A stretch of 64,000 nt of DNA from a virus, in the IMG/VR virus record IMGVR_UViG_3300008113_000252, positions 1-64,000 of that record; one strand, written 5' to 3'. The notes below the pieces were generated by a model, which did no database searches, had not been told where the DNA came from, and saw nothing but the letters and a program-made list of their open reading frames with translations. The position numbers and the translations under genes were made by a program. Shown here piece after piece: positions 14,817 to 21,564 of the stretch. How positions within the stretch are numbered: position 1 is the stretch's first letter; each line of letters opens with the position of its first letter.

Positions 14817-14966
14817 AGTGCACTCCATTGCACATTATGCTTCATTCTTGTCTTATAAGTAGAATATTGTAATTAAAAGTGCGACATGCTGCACTATTGA
14901 TTGCATTATATTTTGCCAAAAGTCTAAATAATATAGAGTTTTGGCAGATTATAAAACCAACTAGAA
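14817..14966 (+). other. Hairpin-rich intergenic leader
   Basis: No gene. Contains GTGC...GCAC (near 14819-14834), AGTGC...GCACT (near 14878-14895) and a perfect TGCCAAAA...TTTTGGCA pair (near 14914-14946). It precedes the long coupled gene chain starting at 14967, so it is probably that chain's leader. I saw no good host promoter in it. Confidence 0.4.
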
Positions 14967-15269
14967 ATGAAACGACTAACAAGAGAGCAAAAGAAAGAGA
15001 AGGCAATCGTTGACATCATCAATAAGATGTTTGAGATTGCTGGACACGACGTAACCTACAACGACATCGTTGGCGTAGACGAGTGGTGGCAGAAGTACAC
15101 TATGACTGTTGCGCAGGGCGAACAACTTGAGGAGTGGGGTAAGAAATACCTTATGAGAGAACTTAAGTTGCGTGCAGTCTATGCAGAGAAGGAGATGCAG
15201 TGGTTCAGTGTAATGTGGGGGCTGAAGTATTCAGACTTTGACGAACACATTAAGAGTAAATTAAAATGA
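14967..15269 (+). CDS. Unknown protein, first of a coupled chain
   Basis: 100 residues, helical and charged, starting MKRLTREQKKEKAIVDIINKMFE. No family recognised. It opens a chain of overlapping small genes (14967-17116) in which nearly every stop overlaps the next start as ATGA. Confidence 0.65.
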   Translation: MKRLTREQKKEKAIVDIINKMFEIAGHDVTYNDIVGVDEWWQKYTMTVAQGEQLEEWGKKYLMRELKLRAVYAEKEMQWFSVMWGLKYSDFDEHIKSKLK

Positions 15270-15433
15270 AAATAACACTTTGTCCATACGTACACCATTG
15301 TGGAGATGAATGTTGCTACACCACTGGGTATGATGTGTGGGTAGATGGTAAGAGAATAGGATTTACCACTGGAGAAGATGCCCAAGAGTTAGCAGAACTA
15401 TTAAACGAAACCTTTAACACCAACGAGAAATGA
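15266..15433 (+). CDS. Small Cys/His-containing protein
   Basis: 55 residues. The N-terminus has CPYVHHC and ECC, a possible metal site. It ends ETFNTNEK, a tail shared in near-identical form with other proteins of this chain. ATGA coupled on both sides. Confidence 0.6.
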   Translation: MKITLCPYVHHCGDECCYTTGYDVWVDGKRIGFTTGEDAQELAELLNETFNTNEK

Positions 15434-15561
15434 AACAAGAAGAAACAAGCAACGATATGTGCGAATGCAAAGCCCCACAACCACAAATCAAAGTCAGTGA
15501 AAATGGAACATATGCTTACTGCACAAAATGTATAAGAACAATTAACGTCAACGAGAAATGA
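15430..15561 (+). CDS. Small zinc-ribbon protein
   Basis: 43 residues with CEC then CTKC. It ends TINVNEK, another version of the shared tail. ATGA coupled. Confidence 0.55.
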   Translation: MKQEETSNDMCECKAPQPQIKVSENGTYAYCTKCIRTINVNEK

Positions 15562-15722
15562 AAAGAACACTAATCATTTACAACACAAAAGAGACTACAC
15601 AAGAAGAAGCAGCACACCTTCTTGATATCCTTAACTGCGATGATTCTATGATATGGGATAATGCAGATAGATGCGGAGTAGAAATTATTGAAGTACCAAC
15701 AGATAAAACAGAAGAGAAATGA
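15558..15722 (+). CDS. Small unknown protein
   Basis: 54 residues (MKRTLIIYNTKETTQEEAAHLL...), an alpha/beta-like pattern ending DKTEEK. ATGA coupled on both sides. No family recognised. Confidence 0.55.
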   Translation: MKRTLIIYNTKETTQEEAAHLLDILNCDDSMIWDNADRCGVEIIEVPTDKTEEK

Positions 15723-15925
15723 AACAGACAGCAGTAGAGTGGCAACACATTGAGTTATCAAAATTTCTTTATGGAAAATCAGAATTTACAGACGCAAATG
15801 ATATTCTAATTAAAGCCAAAGAAATGGAGAAGGAGCAAATGATTGATTGGTATGCTACTGGGCAGGCAGATACAGTAAATATGTATGAGCAACACCTCAA
15901 AAAAAACTCTAACACCAATGGCTGA
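15719..15925 (+). CDS. Small helical protein
   Basis: 68 residues, helical and charged (ILIKAKEMEKEQMIDWYATGQ). Its end overlaps the next start by 8 bases. No family recognised. Confidence 0.55.
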   Translation: MKQTAVEWQHIELSKFLYGKSEFTDANDILIKAKEMEKEQMIDWYATGQADTVNMYEQHLKKNSNTNG

Positions 15926-16079
15926 CATCACTAAATGTAGTGGCGCAGATTGCGACCTCAAGATGACCTGCTACCGATACACAGCTACCGCTGGGTGGCA
16001 CCAATCCTATTTTATGAACCCACCTATCAAAGATGGAGAGTGCGAATACTATTGGAATACTAACACCAACGAGAAATGA
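15918..16079 (+). CDS. Small Cys-rich protein
   Basis: 53 residues beginning MADITKCSGADCDLKMTCYRYTA. The Cys pattern plus QSYFMNPP and CEYYW is a recurrent phage small-protein pattern of unknown function, probably zinc binding. An in-frame ATG at 15885 is less likely because it lies inside the previous gene. It ends NTNTNEK, the shared tail. Confidence 0.6.
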   Translation: MADITKCSGADCDLKMTCYRYTATAGWHQSYFMNPPIKDGECEYYWNTNTNEK

Positions 16080-16234
16080 AACAAGAAGAATTTACTGTTA
16101 CTAACTACACAGAGCACTGCCCACATTGCAATAGTGAAGACATTACAATGACAGGCGACCCTGAATACAATGATGAATGGGAGTGTGATGATTGCAAAAA
16201 GCAGTTTGGTTGGTTTATAACGAAAGAGAAATGA
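16076..16234 (+). CDS. Small zinc-ribbon protein
   Basis: 52 residues with CPHC and CDDC 27 residues apart and an aromatic QFGWF after the second pair, a typical zinc-ribbon ending. ATGA coupled. Confidence 0.6.
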   Translation: MKQEEFTVTNYTEHCPHCNSEDITMTGDPEYNDEWECDDCKKQFGWFITKEK

Positions 16235-16392
16235 GTAGTATTTACAATCTTGATTTACATGATATGGTTACTATACACAGAATTAGAACTCAAGTAATTC
16301 GTGTGCATGGTGGCTGGATTTATATCTGTGGTGACAATCCACCAGTATTTGTTCCGCTTGTAATGGTAAAAATCAAAAAGAAAAAGAAATGA
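16231..16392 (+). CDS. Small basic-tailed protein
   Basis: 53 residues (MSSIYNLDLHDMVTIHRIRTQ...), a small beta-barrel-like pattern (VIRVHGGWIYICGDNPPVFVPLV) ending in KIKKKKK. Start chosen by the ATGA overlap at 16231; the in-frame ATG at 16192 is inside the zinc-ribbon gene. Confidence 0.55.
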   Translation: MSSIYNLDLHDMVTIHRIRTQVIRVHGGWIYICGDNPPVFVPLVMVKIKKKKK

Positions 16393-17024
16393 ATAGAGAG
16401 AGTAAATTTTATAGAAAAGATACTAGATCTTTTAGTCAGAAAGCTAGAGAGTTTGCTCAATCTATGCTTTTCTGGAAAGGTCGTTCTAAGGGTATGATTC
16501 ATACCCGTAATCTAGAATGGGATGATCTACGGTATATCTTCCTTCCTAAAAGTTTTGAAAAATACGGATATTTAGGAATTCATATGTGGAAAGATGATGG
16601 TGCTTACTTTGAAGCACTGTATCCTTTAGTTCTTGCTTTAGATTATGAAGCTAAACCAAAGTGGTGTCCACGTTGGTTCTTACGGTTCTTACATGTATTT
16701 GGAAACGATAAGAGTATTGTAAGGGTTCGTAACCACAGGTTAAGTAACTTACATCGTAAGCTAACTAAAGGTATTGTATTCTGGGATTGGAAGACTAAAT
16801 GGTCACATTACGATTTGAGAATTTCAATCTCAGCACCTAAACACCTTCAAAATCTAGCTATGTGGATTGAACACGGATTCTATTCAGATGGTCGTCAAAA
16901 AGAATTAGTTGAGCAAATCAAAGCTCTAGACCCAGATGCTTCAATTATTTGGGGGTTGGTGTTCAGCAGGCCCGAAATCTTGCTGAGTATATCTACCTTG
17001 AAAAAGAGAAAGAGCAGATTATGA
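16389..17024 (+). CDS. Unknown protein, probably frameshifted near its end
   Basis: 211 residues as read. The N-terminal 187 look like a normal soluble protein with many Trp and Arg. After the GGGGG run at 16951-16955 the frame gives a poor tail (LVFSRPEILLSISTLKKRK), while the -1 frame reads VGVQQARNLAEYIYLEKEKEQ and continues to 17116. A -1 shift at the G run would give a 242-residue protein ending ETFNTNDK, matching the tails of neighbouring genes. Either a programmed shift or a one-base indel. Family unknown. Confidence 0.6.
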   Translation: MNRESKFYRKDTRSFSQKAREFAQSMLFWKGRSKGMIHTRNLEWDDLRYIFLPKSFEKYGYLGIHMWKDDGAYFEALYPLVLALDYEAKPKWCPRWFLRFLHVFGNDKSIVRVRNHRLSNLHRKLTKGIVFWDWKTKWSHYDLRISISAPKHLQNLAMWIEHGFYSDGRQKELVEQIKALDPDASIIWGLVFSRPEILLSISTLKKRKSRL

Positions 17025-17116
17025 ATACTTATGATACTGGATGGTCTGATGGTGTCCATGGAATAGATCTTAATGATGAATACTACTTTGAAACCTTTAA
17101 TACTAATGACAAATGA
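17021..17116 (+). CDS. 31-residue frame, or C-terminus of the 16389 protein
   Basis: Reads MNTYDTGWSDGVHGIDLNDEYY, ending ETFNTNDK. It can start at its own ATG overlapping the upstream TGA. It is more likely the end of the frameshifted 16389 gene, because the same frame stays open and coding-like back to 16955. Its stop overlaps ATG 17113. Confidence 0.45.
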   Translation: MNTYDTGWSDGVHGIDLNDEYYFETFNTNDK

Positions 17117-17508
17117 AACTAACTTTAAAAGATGGTAAGTTTTATCGTGGTTCTGAAGTTGTTGCTCCTGAGTTTGGTAATCTTGAAATGATCAATCTTC
17201 TAAAGACTGCTGAAAAAAGAGCAGAACTTGGTGAGCTTGAAGGCTTATTTACTACTGAAGAAATCACTACATATTCTGTTTCTGTAAAATTCACTTGTTC
17301 TTGTGGTCATCAAAATATAGAAGACCTTGATGAAACATTTGAAGATTATACTCCAGGAAGTGATGATCTTGATGGATATTATGTTGAGTGTTCTAAATGT
17401 AGGCAAGATTATCTTTTAGCTGAGCATTTAGATAAGTCTTATGTTACCGGTCCTGATGGTAAAAAAAGTTGGAATACTAAAAAAGTAACTTTATTAGTAG
17501 GTGCATAG
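17113..17508 (+). CDS. Zinc-ribbon-containing protein
   Basis: 131 residues. Central CSCGHQ and, about 37 residues later, CSKC form one zinc site with an acidic loop between (DLDETFEDYTPGSDDLDGYY). No catalytic motif. Ends with TAG. Unknown function, possibly a nucleic-acid or protein adaptor. Confidence 0.6.
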   Translation: MKLTLKDGKFYRGSEVVAPEFGNLEMINLLKTAEKRAELGELEGLFTTEEITTYSVSVKFTCSCGHQNIEDLDETFEDYTPGSDDLDGYYVECSKCRQDYLLAEHLDKSYVTGPDGKKSWNTKKVTLLVGA

Positions 17509-17516
17509 AGATAATT

Positions 17517-17825
17517 ATGGAAAAGACTGAATTTGAATCTAGACTGAATGATATCCGTGAGGATATTGATTCGGTTGATGAAGCTATTTGTAATATGTTT
17601 GCTGTTAGAATGAGCTTAGTAGAACTTATTGCACATCTAAAGAAAGAACATGGAATTACCGAAATGTCCGAATCTAGACAGCATGAAATCTATGATAAGC
17701 TTAAAGATGCAGCAATTAGATCAGGGGTATCTGCCTCTATGATGAGACGCATCTACGATCTTGTGTTTAATTACTCTATTATGAGACAAAATATTATTAT
17801 CTATGAAAGTAGTAATGAAGTTTGA
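17517..17825 (+). CDS. Chorismate mutase-like protein (AroQ fold)
   Basis: 102 residues, the length of a free-standing AroQ chorismate mutase (chorismate to prephenate, entry to Phe/Tyr synthesis). It aligns without gaps to the E. coli P-protein mutase domain with an offset of 3: Arg14 (R11), Arg31 (R28), Lys42 (K39), Arg54 (R51), Ser87 (S84) and Gln91 (Q88) are kept. Two positions differ: Ser51 for D48 and Gln55 for E52. The fold call is good; activity is uncertain because E52 matters for catalysis. It lies among small accessory genes, with its 3' end overlapping the next gene. A role in aromatic metabolism or as a retained ligand-binding fold is possible. Confidence 0.7.
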   Translation: MEKTEFESRLNDIREDIDSVDEAICNMFAVRMSLVELIAHLKKEHGITEMSESRQHEIYDKLKDAAIRSGVSASMMRRIYDLVFNYSIMRQNIIIYESSNEV

Positions 17826-18045
17826 TTTTGATGCTGAAGGTTTTGACAAAGTGCATTTTAAAGATGCCCTTAATGGTCAGAAGTGGAGGCTAACTATGTG
17901 GGAATTTGATATGTGGTTACGTGCTAATACAAAGCATGCTCCAGATTCTATGCCCGAAGATGAGTATAAAGCATATGAAAGAACTCGTGAAGAGTTTCAT
18001 CGTTTCTTGAATGAAAATGGTCTTAGTTTAGATGAATTAGTTTAG
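17815..18045 (+). CDS. Small charged protein
   Basis: 76 residues (MKFDFDAEGFDKVHFKD...). I favour ATG 17815 over 17803 because it gives the smaller overlap with the chorismate mutase-like gene. Trp-rich helical middle (WRLTMWEFDMWLR). Stop TAG is directly followed by the next ATG. Unknown. Confidence 0.6.
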   Translation: MKFDFDAEGFDKVHFKDALNGQKWRLTMWEFDMWLRANTKHAPDSMPEDEYKAYERTREEFHRFLNENGLSLDELV

Positions 18046-18315
18046 ATGAAGAAGTATTCTGATATTAAAGAGGAAACTCTTCAAGCTCAAGGCTTTATAA
18101 GCACTACCGTAACAAAGGAAGAATCTGGTTACGAGAATGACTACTACTATTACAGCTTAGACATCGGTGATATTTGTTTGATTACAAATGCTCATGATGA
18201 AGCTGCTAAAGACGGTTGGGTTGTTTCAATTTTTGATTCTATGACTAATTATGTTACTAATGAAGAGGATCTTATTGCTCTAATTGGTATCATTAAAAGA
18301 TCCTCTACCAAATGA
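18046..18315 (+). CDS. Unknown acidic protein
   Basis: 89 residues with a beta-rich centre (YENDYYYYSLDIGDICLIT) and a C-terminal helix. No family recognised. It abuts the previous gene and overlaps the next by 4 bases. Confidence 0.6.
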   Translation: MKKYSDIKEETLQAQGFISTTVTKEESGYENDYYYYSLDIGDICLITNAHDEAAKDGWVVSIFDSMTNYVTNEEDLIALIGIIKRSSTK

Positions 18316-18392
18316 TTATAATTGGAATTATTATTGTTATCTTGCTGTATGCAATTTTAAAGCAAGGAGAACGTAAGAACTCTAAACTTTAA
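18312..18392 (+). CDS. 26-residue single-span membrane peptide
   Basis: MIIIGIIIVILLYAILKQGER followed by a short Lys/Ser tail: one hydrophobic helix with a positive C-terminus. ATGA coupled to the previous gene and ending 5 bases before a tRNA. Tiny membrane peptides of this kind occur in many phages, usually without a known role. Confidence 0.5.
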   Translation: MIIIGIIIVILLYAILKQGERKNSKL

Positions 18393-18397
18393 AATAA

Positions 18398-18470
18398 GCC
18401 TCCTTAGCTCAACTGGTAGAGCAACTGATTTGTACTCAGTAGGTTGTGGGTTCGATTCCTATAGGAGGCT
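18398..18470 (+). tRNA. tRNA-Thr (anticodon TGT)
   Basis: Acceptor GCCTCCT/AGGAGGC, D-arm GCTC AACTGGTA GAGC, anticodon stem ACTGA/TCAGT with loop TTTGTAC (anticodon TGT), and T-arm GTGGG TTCGATT CCTAT with two G-U pairs. No encoded CCA. Reads ACA. Confidence 0.92.
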
Positions 18471-18490
18471 CAAACTTAATTCACGCTTTT

Positions 18491-18928
18491 ATGATAACAC
18501 TTATTGCTTTAATAGTATTAGTTATACTATTGGGTCTGGTAATCTATGCTCAAGTAGTTGTAGTTACTAGACAAGAAAATGATACGTATGATGCTTTTTG
18601 GGATGAAGAACCTGAACAAGTATGGACAATGTATCATACTGAATATCTTAATCGATATGGTGATAAAATTTACTTTGTACAAGTAAATGTTAGTGAGATT
18701 CAAATGACTTTTGAGTCTGATTATTACCGTGTTGCTTATGCTAATGATGATAAGGATACAGATCTCTACATGGTAGATCCTTCCGGCGGTCCTGCAATCT
18801 TTGTAGGCACTGATATGGGTAGCATCTATGATCCGTGGAAGAACTGTATTGTTTCATCTATCACACAAGAAAACAATAAACATTATACTTTAACCTTTAA
18901 AAAATTCAATGATGACAGAACTAGTTAG
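18491..18928 (+). CDS. Membrane-anchored protein
   Basis: 145 residues from ATG 18491 (MITLIALIVLVILLGLVIYAQ). The in-frame ATG at 18446 lies inside the tRNA and is rejected. One N-terminal membrane segment and a soluble domain of about 115 residues rich in Asp and Tyr. Unknown function; overlaps MazG by 20 bases. Confidence 0.65.
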   Translation: MITLIALIVLVILLGLVIYAQVVVVTRQENDTYDAFWDEEPEQVWTMYHTEYLNRYGDKIYFVQVNVSEIQMTFESDYYRVAYANDDKDTDLYMVDPSGGPAIFVGTDMGSIYDPWKNCIVSSITQENNKHYTLTFKKFNDDRTS

Positions 18929-19214
18929 ACTAGTAGAGCAGTGGGCTGCTGACAAGGGTATTGATAAACCTGAGAATGCACCAAAGCAAATGCTTAAAGT
19001 AATGGAAGAGGTTGGTGAAACAGCCGGAGCTCTTGCAAAGAACAACACAGCTGAACTCAAAGATGGTATTGGTGATTCATTTGTCACCCTTATTATCCTT
19101 GCTAAACAATGCGGATTCTCTGCAGAAGAATGCTTGCAAGCCGCTTATGATGTAATTAAAAACCGTACAGGTAAGACTGTAAACGGTGTATTCATTAAAG
19201 ATGGCAACGCTTAA
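18909..19214 (+). CDS. MazG-like nucleotide pyrophosphohydrolase
   Basis: 101 residues. MLKVMEEVGETAGALAK followed by LKDGIGDSFVTLIILAKQCG gives the EExxE ... DxxxD metal-binding layout of the MazG all-alpha NTP pyrophosphatases. Single-domain length. Likely cleaves (d)NTPs or a related nucleotide; in a phage this can shape nucleotide pools or blunt a stringent response (family knowledge). ATG 18912 is an alternative start. Confidence 0.8.
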   Translation: MMTELVRLVEQWAADKGIDKPENAPKQMLKVMEEVGETAGALAKNNTAELKDGIGDSFVTLIILAKQCGFSAEECLQAAYDVIKNRTGKTVNGVFIKDGNA

Positions 19215-19407
19215 AGACAATAAAGTCAAAATCACCATTAAATACAAGGGTGATAAGATCTCTATGCTTATTCCTAAGAATTCTAATTTTACATTAATCA
19301 CTGAATACATTAGTCGTATGGTACAAGCTTATGATGAATTAGATACTCCCACATTTATTGAGGGTAGTGATCCCGGAGATGAACAAGAAATAGTAAACAA
19401 TGGGTAG
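19201..19407 (+). CDS. Small unknown protein
   Basis: 68 residues starting MATLKDNKVKITIKYKG, with an N-terminal beta-hairpin-like pattern and an acidic C-terminus. Start chosen inside the MazG end (14-base overlap); the ATG at 19186 is less likely. Unknown. Confidence 0.55.
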   Translation: MATLKDNKVKITIKYKGDKISMLIPKNSNFTLITEYISRMVQAYDELDTPTFIEGSDPGDEQEIVNNG

Positions 19408-19606
19408 AATGAAAGAACTCTTCATTGAACTCCAGGAGGAAAATGAAGAACGCCAAATGTATTATGGCGACACACCAAGTGGTCATCAGTGTCCTAACTG
19501 TCTTGAAACAAAGATGGTAGAGCAAATAACTGATAATGATTATGAGTGTTTATTCTGTGGACATGAGTTAATTTTGTTACCTGATGGAACACTCAAACTC
19601 AACTGA
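19400..19606 (+). CDS. Small zinc-ribbon protein
   Basis: 68 residues. CPNC and CLFCGHEL about 20 residues apart form a zinc ribbon after a charged helix. ATG 19409 is an alternative start. Overlaps both neighbours. Confidence 0.6.
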   Translation: MGRMKELFIELQEENEERQMYYGDTPSGHQCPNCLETKMVEQITDNDYECLFCGHELILLPDGTLKLN

Positions 19607-19958
19607 GTACTACTCTATGAACCGTAATATTGATGATATTAAGGTTCTAGATCGTGTTACTCATAAACCAGAATTTTTGTTTCTTGGTCGGCCTATTTAT
19701 AATGCTGTAGAGACAGAAATTATTTGCGAAAATGGTAATCTAGGTTTTGATTGCCAAGTTACTCTAAAGAATGGAGGTAGTATGTTGTATAACAATATTA
19801 CCGAAATTCATTGGGGTATAGATGGAAAAGCACAGTTTACTCTTGAATCAAATTTTGTTCAAGAACAACAAGTTTTTCCTTTCAGGTCTGTAGTGAGACT
19901 TGAAATCATGCGCTCACTAGAGATGCACCCTTTAATTAACTTAAAACTAAATTCCTAA
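19584..19958 (+). CDS. Unknown protein
   Basis: 124 residues from ATG 19584, or 113 from ATG 19617 (MNRNIDDIKVLDRV), which would avoid the overlap with the zinc-ribbon gene. Beta-rich. No family recognised. Confidence 0.6.
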   Translation: MEHSNSTEYYSMNRNIDDIKVLDRVTHKPEFLFLGRPIYNAVETEIICENGNLGFDCQVTLKNGGSMLYNNITEIHWGIDGKAQFTLESNFVQEQQVFPFRSVVRLEIMRSLEMHPLINLKLNS

Positions 19959-19960
19959 AG

Positions 19961-20329
19961 ATGGCTTCTTATAAAGATCTATCAAAGACTCAAATCAATA
20001 GAATCAATAAGCTTTCACGCTATGGCATGGTTACAAAAGTAATCGCTAATAAAGTGAATGCAGATGCTAATCAAGTTTATCAATACTTTAAAGTAAATGG
20101 CAAACCTGAAATCGTATCATACAATGATATGAGTCCTGCAGAAAAAGCTAACTTTACAAGGATGGTTGCTAGAAAAGAAATCAAAAGAAAATATCTTGTT
20201 TCTAAAAAGCAAGTAACTTCTAAATCTTCTGTAAAGAAAGCTGAGAATTTTGCTAAACACATTATTCCTGCTGGTGTAAGCTATTCTATTAAGAGTAATC
20301 AAGACGGTACTTTAAGCATTATTTATTAA
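19961..20329 (+). CDS. Helix-turn-helix protein
   Basis: 122 residues. LSRYGMVTKVIANKVNADANQVYQYFK (about 18-44) matches a homeodomain-like helix-turn-helix, followed by a basic middle (RKEIKRKYLVSKKQ) and a short beta-rich end (GVSYSIKSNQDGTLSIIY). The layout is like that of the 7663 protein. Likely a DNA-binding regulator. Confidence 0.6.
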   Translation: MASYKDLSKTQINRINKLSRYGMVTKVIANKVNADANQVYQYFKVNGKPEIVSYNDMSPAEKANFTRMVARKEIKRKYLVSKKQVTSKSSVKKAENFAKHIIPAGVSYSIKSNQDGTLSIIY

Positions 20330-20427
20330 TATAGCTTTATTACTGCAATTTATTTAATGTTATCGTTTACTATTATCTAATAACAAATGCGTATATGTCT
20401 AACTTTATAATGTAAAGTCATGACAAT

Positions 20428-20703
20428 ATGCTATATCAATTACCAGATGGGAGAGTAATAGAATTATCCACAGAACAATATTTTGATCTGACGGATGAAG
20501 AGTTGCGCTCCCTTATATCTACAAACTACGGAGAGAATATTGACAATCCTTTCTTTGGATCTGTGCTACAAAAACCCGGAGCTATGGTACTTGATGATAT
20601 AGAAGAATGGGATGAACTGATTGAAGAGATTGATCTTGAACTCCCAGACATTCCGTTAGAAGAAAAGTTGAAAGACGAGTACTTTCATAGAGACGATAAC
20701 TAA
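20428..20703 (+). CDS. Acidic unknown protein
   Basis: 91 residues, strongly acidic (DDIEEWDELIEEIDLELPD). The N-terminus MLYQLPDGRVIELS looks like a short beta-hairpin. It forms a single-gene unit ending in a terminator. No family recognised. The 98 bases before it hold no gene and no convincing promoter. Confidence 0.65.
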   Translation: MLYQLPDGRVIELSTEQYFDLTDEELRSLISTNYGENIDNPFFGSVLQKPGAMVLDDIEEWDELIEEIDLELPDIPLEEKLKDEYFHRDDN

Positions 20704-20726
20704 AACTTCAAATCAAACTTTAACCT

Positions 20727-20753
20727 GCCTGCTAGAAATAGCAGGCTTTTTTA
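20727..20753 (+). terminator. Rho-independent terminator
   Basis: GCCTGCTA, GAAA tetraloop, TAGCAGGC, then TTTTTTATTTT. Confidence 0.9.
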
Positions 20754-20763
20754 TTTTAAAATC

Positions 20764-21246
20764 ATGACAAATTCTGTTTACATTGCTGGTGACGATAACG
20801 GTTCTGTTATCAATGTTTCTAAGAATAACCCTAACTTCGGTTGGATTACTCTTCGTCAAGACAAATTGACTATTGCTAATAACTTTGCTCAAAACAAGTC
20901 TGTTAGTACTTTAATTGTTGGTGAGCTAAACGTACTGGAAGCATTTAATTTTGCTGCAGGACAAGTTTTAGATGGTCAAATTGTAATTCGTGAGCAACTT
21001 ACTCCATTTACAACTGAGGATCGTGACATTAAAGTTGCAGGATCTACAGGTGTAATTTGTTCAGTTAAAGGTCAACCGGTTTACCGTAAGACTTTTTTCA
21101 CTCAAGACATGACACAAAAAGATATTCTTGTGGCTCATGACAATACTGAAGAAATCCGTCAAGCATTAGCAGTTCAAAAGCTTTCTAATGTTGTTCCTTC
21201 AGTACAAAATCTTGTTGAAGCAGACGAGAACGTGTTTGATATTTAA
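20764..21246 (+). CDS. Unknown soluble protein
   Basis: 160 residues with a regular beta-rich pattern (FGWITLRQDKLTIAN, STLIVGELNVLEAF, QIVIREQLTPF). It sits alone between two terminators, as expected for a strongly expressed small unit. The layout could suit an OB-fold or single-strand-binding protein, but I see no motif that proves it. Confidence 0.65.
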   Translation: MTNSVYIAGDDNGSVINVSKNNPNFGWITLRQDKLTIANNFAQNKSVSTLIVGELNVLEAFNFAAGQVLDGQIVIREQLTPFTTEDRDIKVAGSTGVICSVKGQPVYRKTFFTQDMTQKDILVAHDNTEEIRQALAVQKLSNVVPSVQNLVEADENVFDI

Positions 21247-21251
21247 TGATA

Positions 21252-21283
21252 AGGGGCCCTCTGAAATATGGGGGCCCTCTTAT
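21252..21283 (+). terminator. Likely terminator
   Basis: GGGCCC ... GGGCCC stem (in AAGGGGCCC and GGGGCCCTC) around TCTGAAATAT, followed by TCTTATTT. The U-tract is short, so efficiency is uncertain. Confidence 0.55.
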
Positions 21284-21299
21284 TTAAACTCCACACCAC

Positions 21300-21536
21300 A
21301 TGAAATTTATTCTTAATAAAACTCAAACGTTTTACTACAAGAGAGCTATCTTAGGTCTTCGGATTTACACACCAGAACAAATTGGTCTTATGACCAAAGA
21401 AAAGAAAGATAGAATAAGAAAGGTTAGTAAGAAAGCTAATCTGATTATTCAAACTCTTCGCTATCAAAAGCTTGTAGAGTATTGGAAGTCACCAAAGATG
21501 ATATTGTCACTGCATTACTTGAGTCCGGAGTTCTAG
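21300..21536 (+). CDS. Unknown protein, probably frameshifted near its end
   Basis: 78 residues as read. After the AAAA run in TATCAAAAGCTT (about 21470) the frame gives a poor tail (YWKSPKMILSLHYLSPEF). The -1 frame instead reads VLEVTKDDIVTALLESG and VLGPNFLNLK, ending at TAA 21560-21562, only 2 bases before the next gene. A missing base or a -1 shift is the simplest explanation; the intact protein would have about 87 residues. The first part is basic and helical. Confidence 0.6.
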   Translation: MKFILNKTQTFYYKRAILGLRIYTPEQIGLMTKEKKDRIRKVSKKANLIIQTLRYQKLVEYWKSPKMILSLHYLSPEF

Positions 21537-21564
21537 GACCTAATTTCTTAAACCTGAAATAATA

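Noticed and set aside
18446-18490. Upstream ATG for the membrane protein at 18491
   Set aside because: It lies inside the tRNA-Thr gene and adds a non-signal-like N-terminus.
20464-20472. Perfect DnaA box TTATCCACA
   Set aside because: A single copy within a coding gene; one such 9-mer is expected by chance in 64 kb, and no cluster is seen around it.
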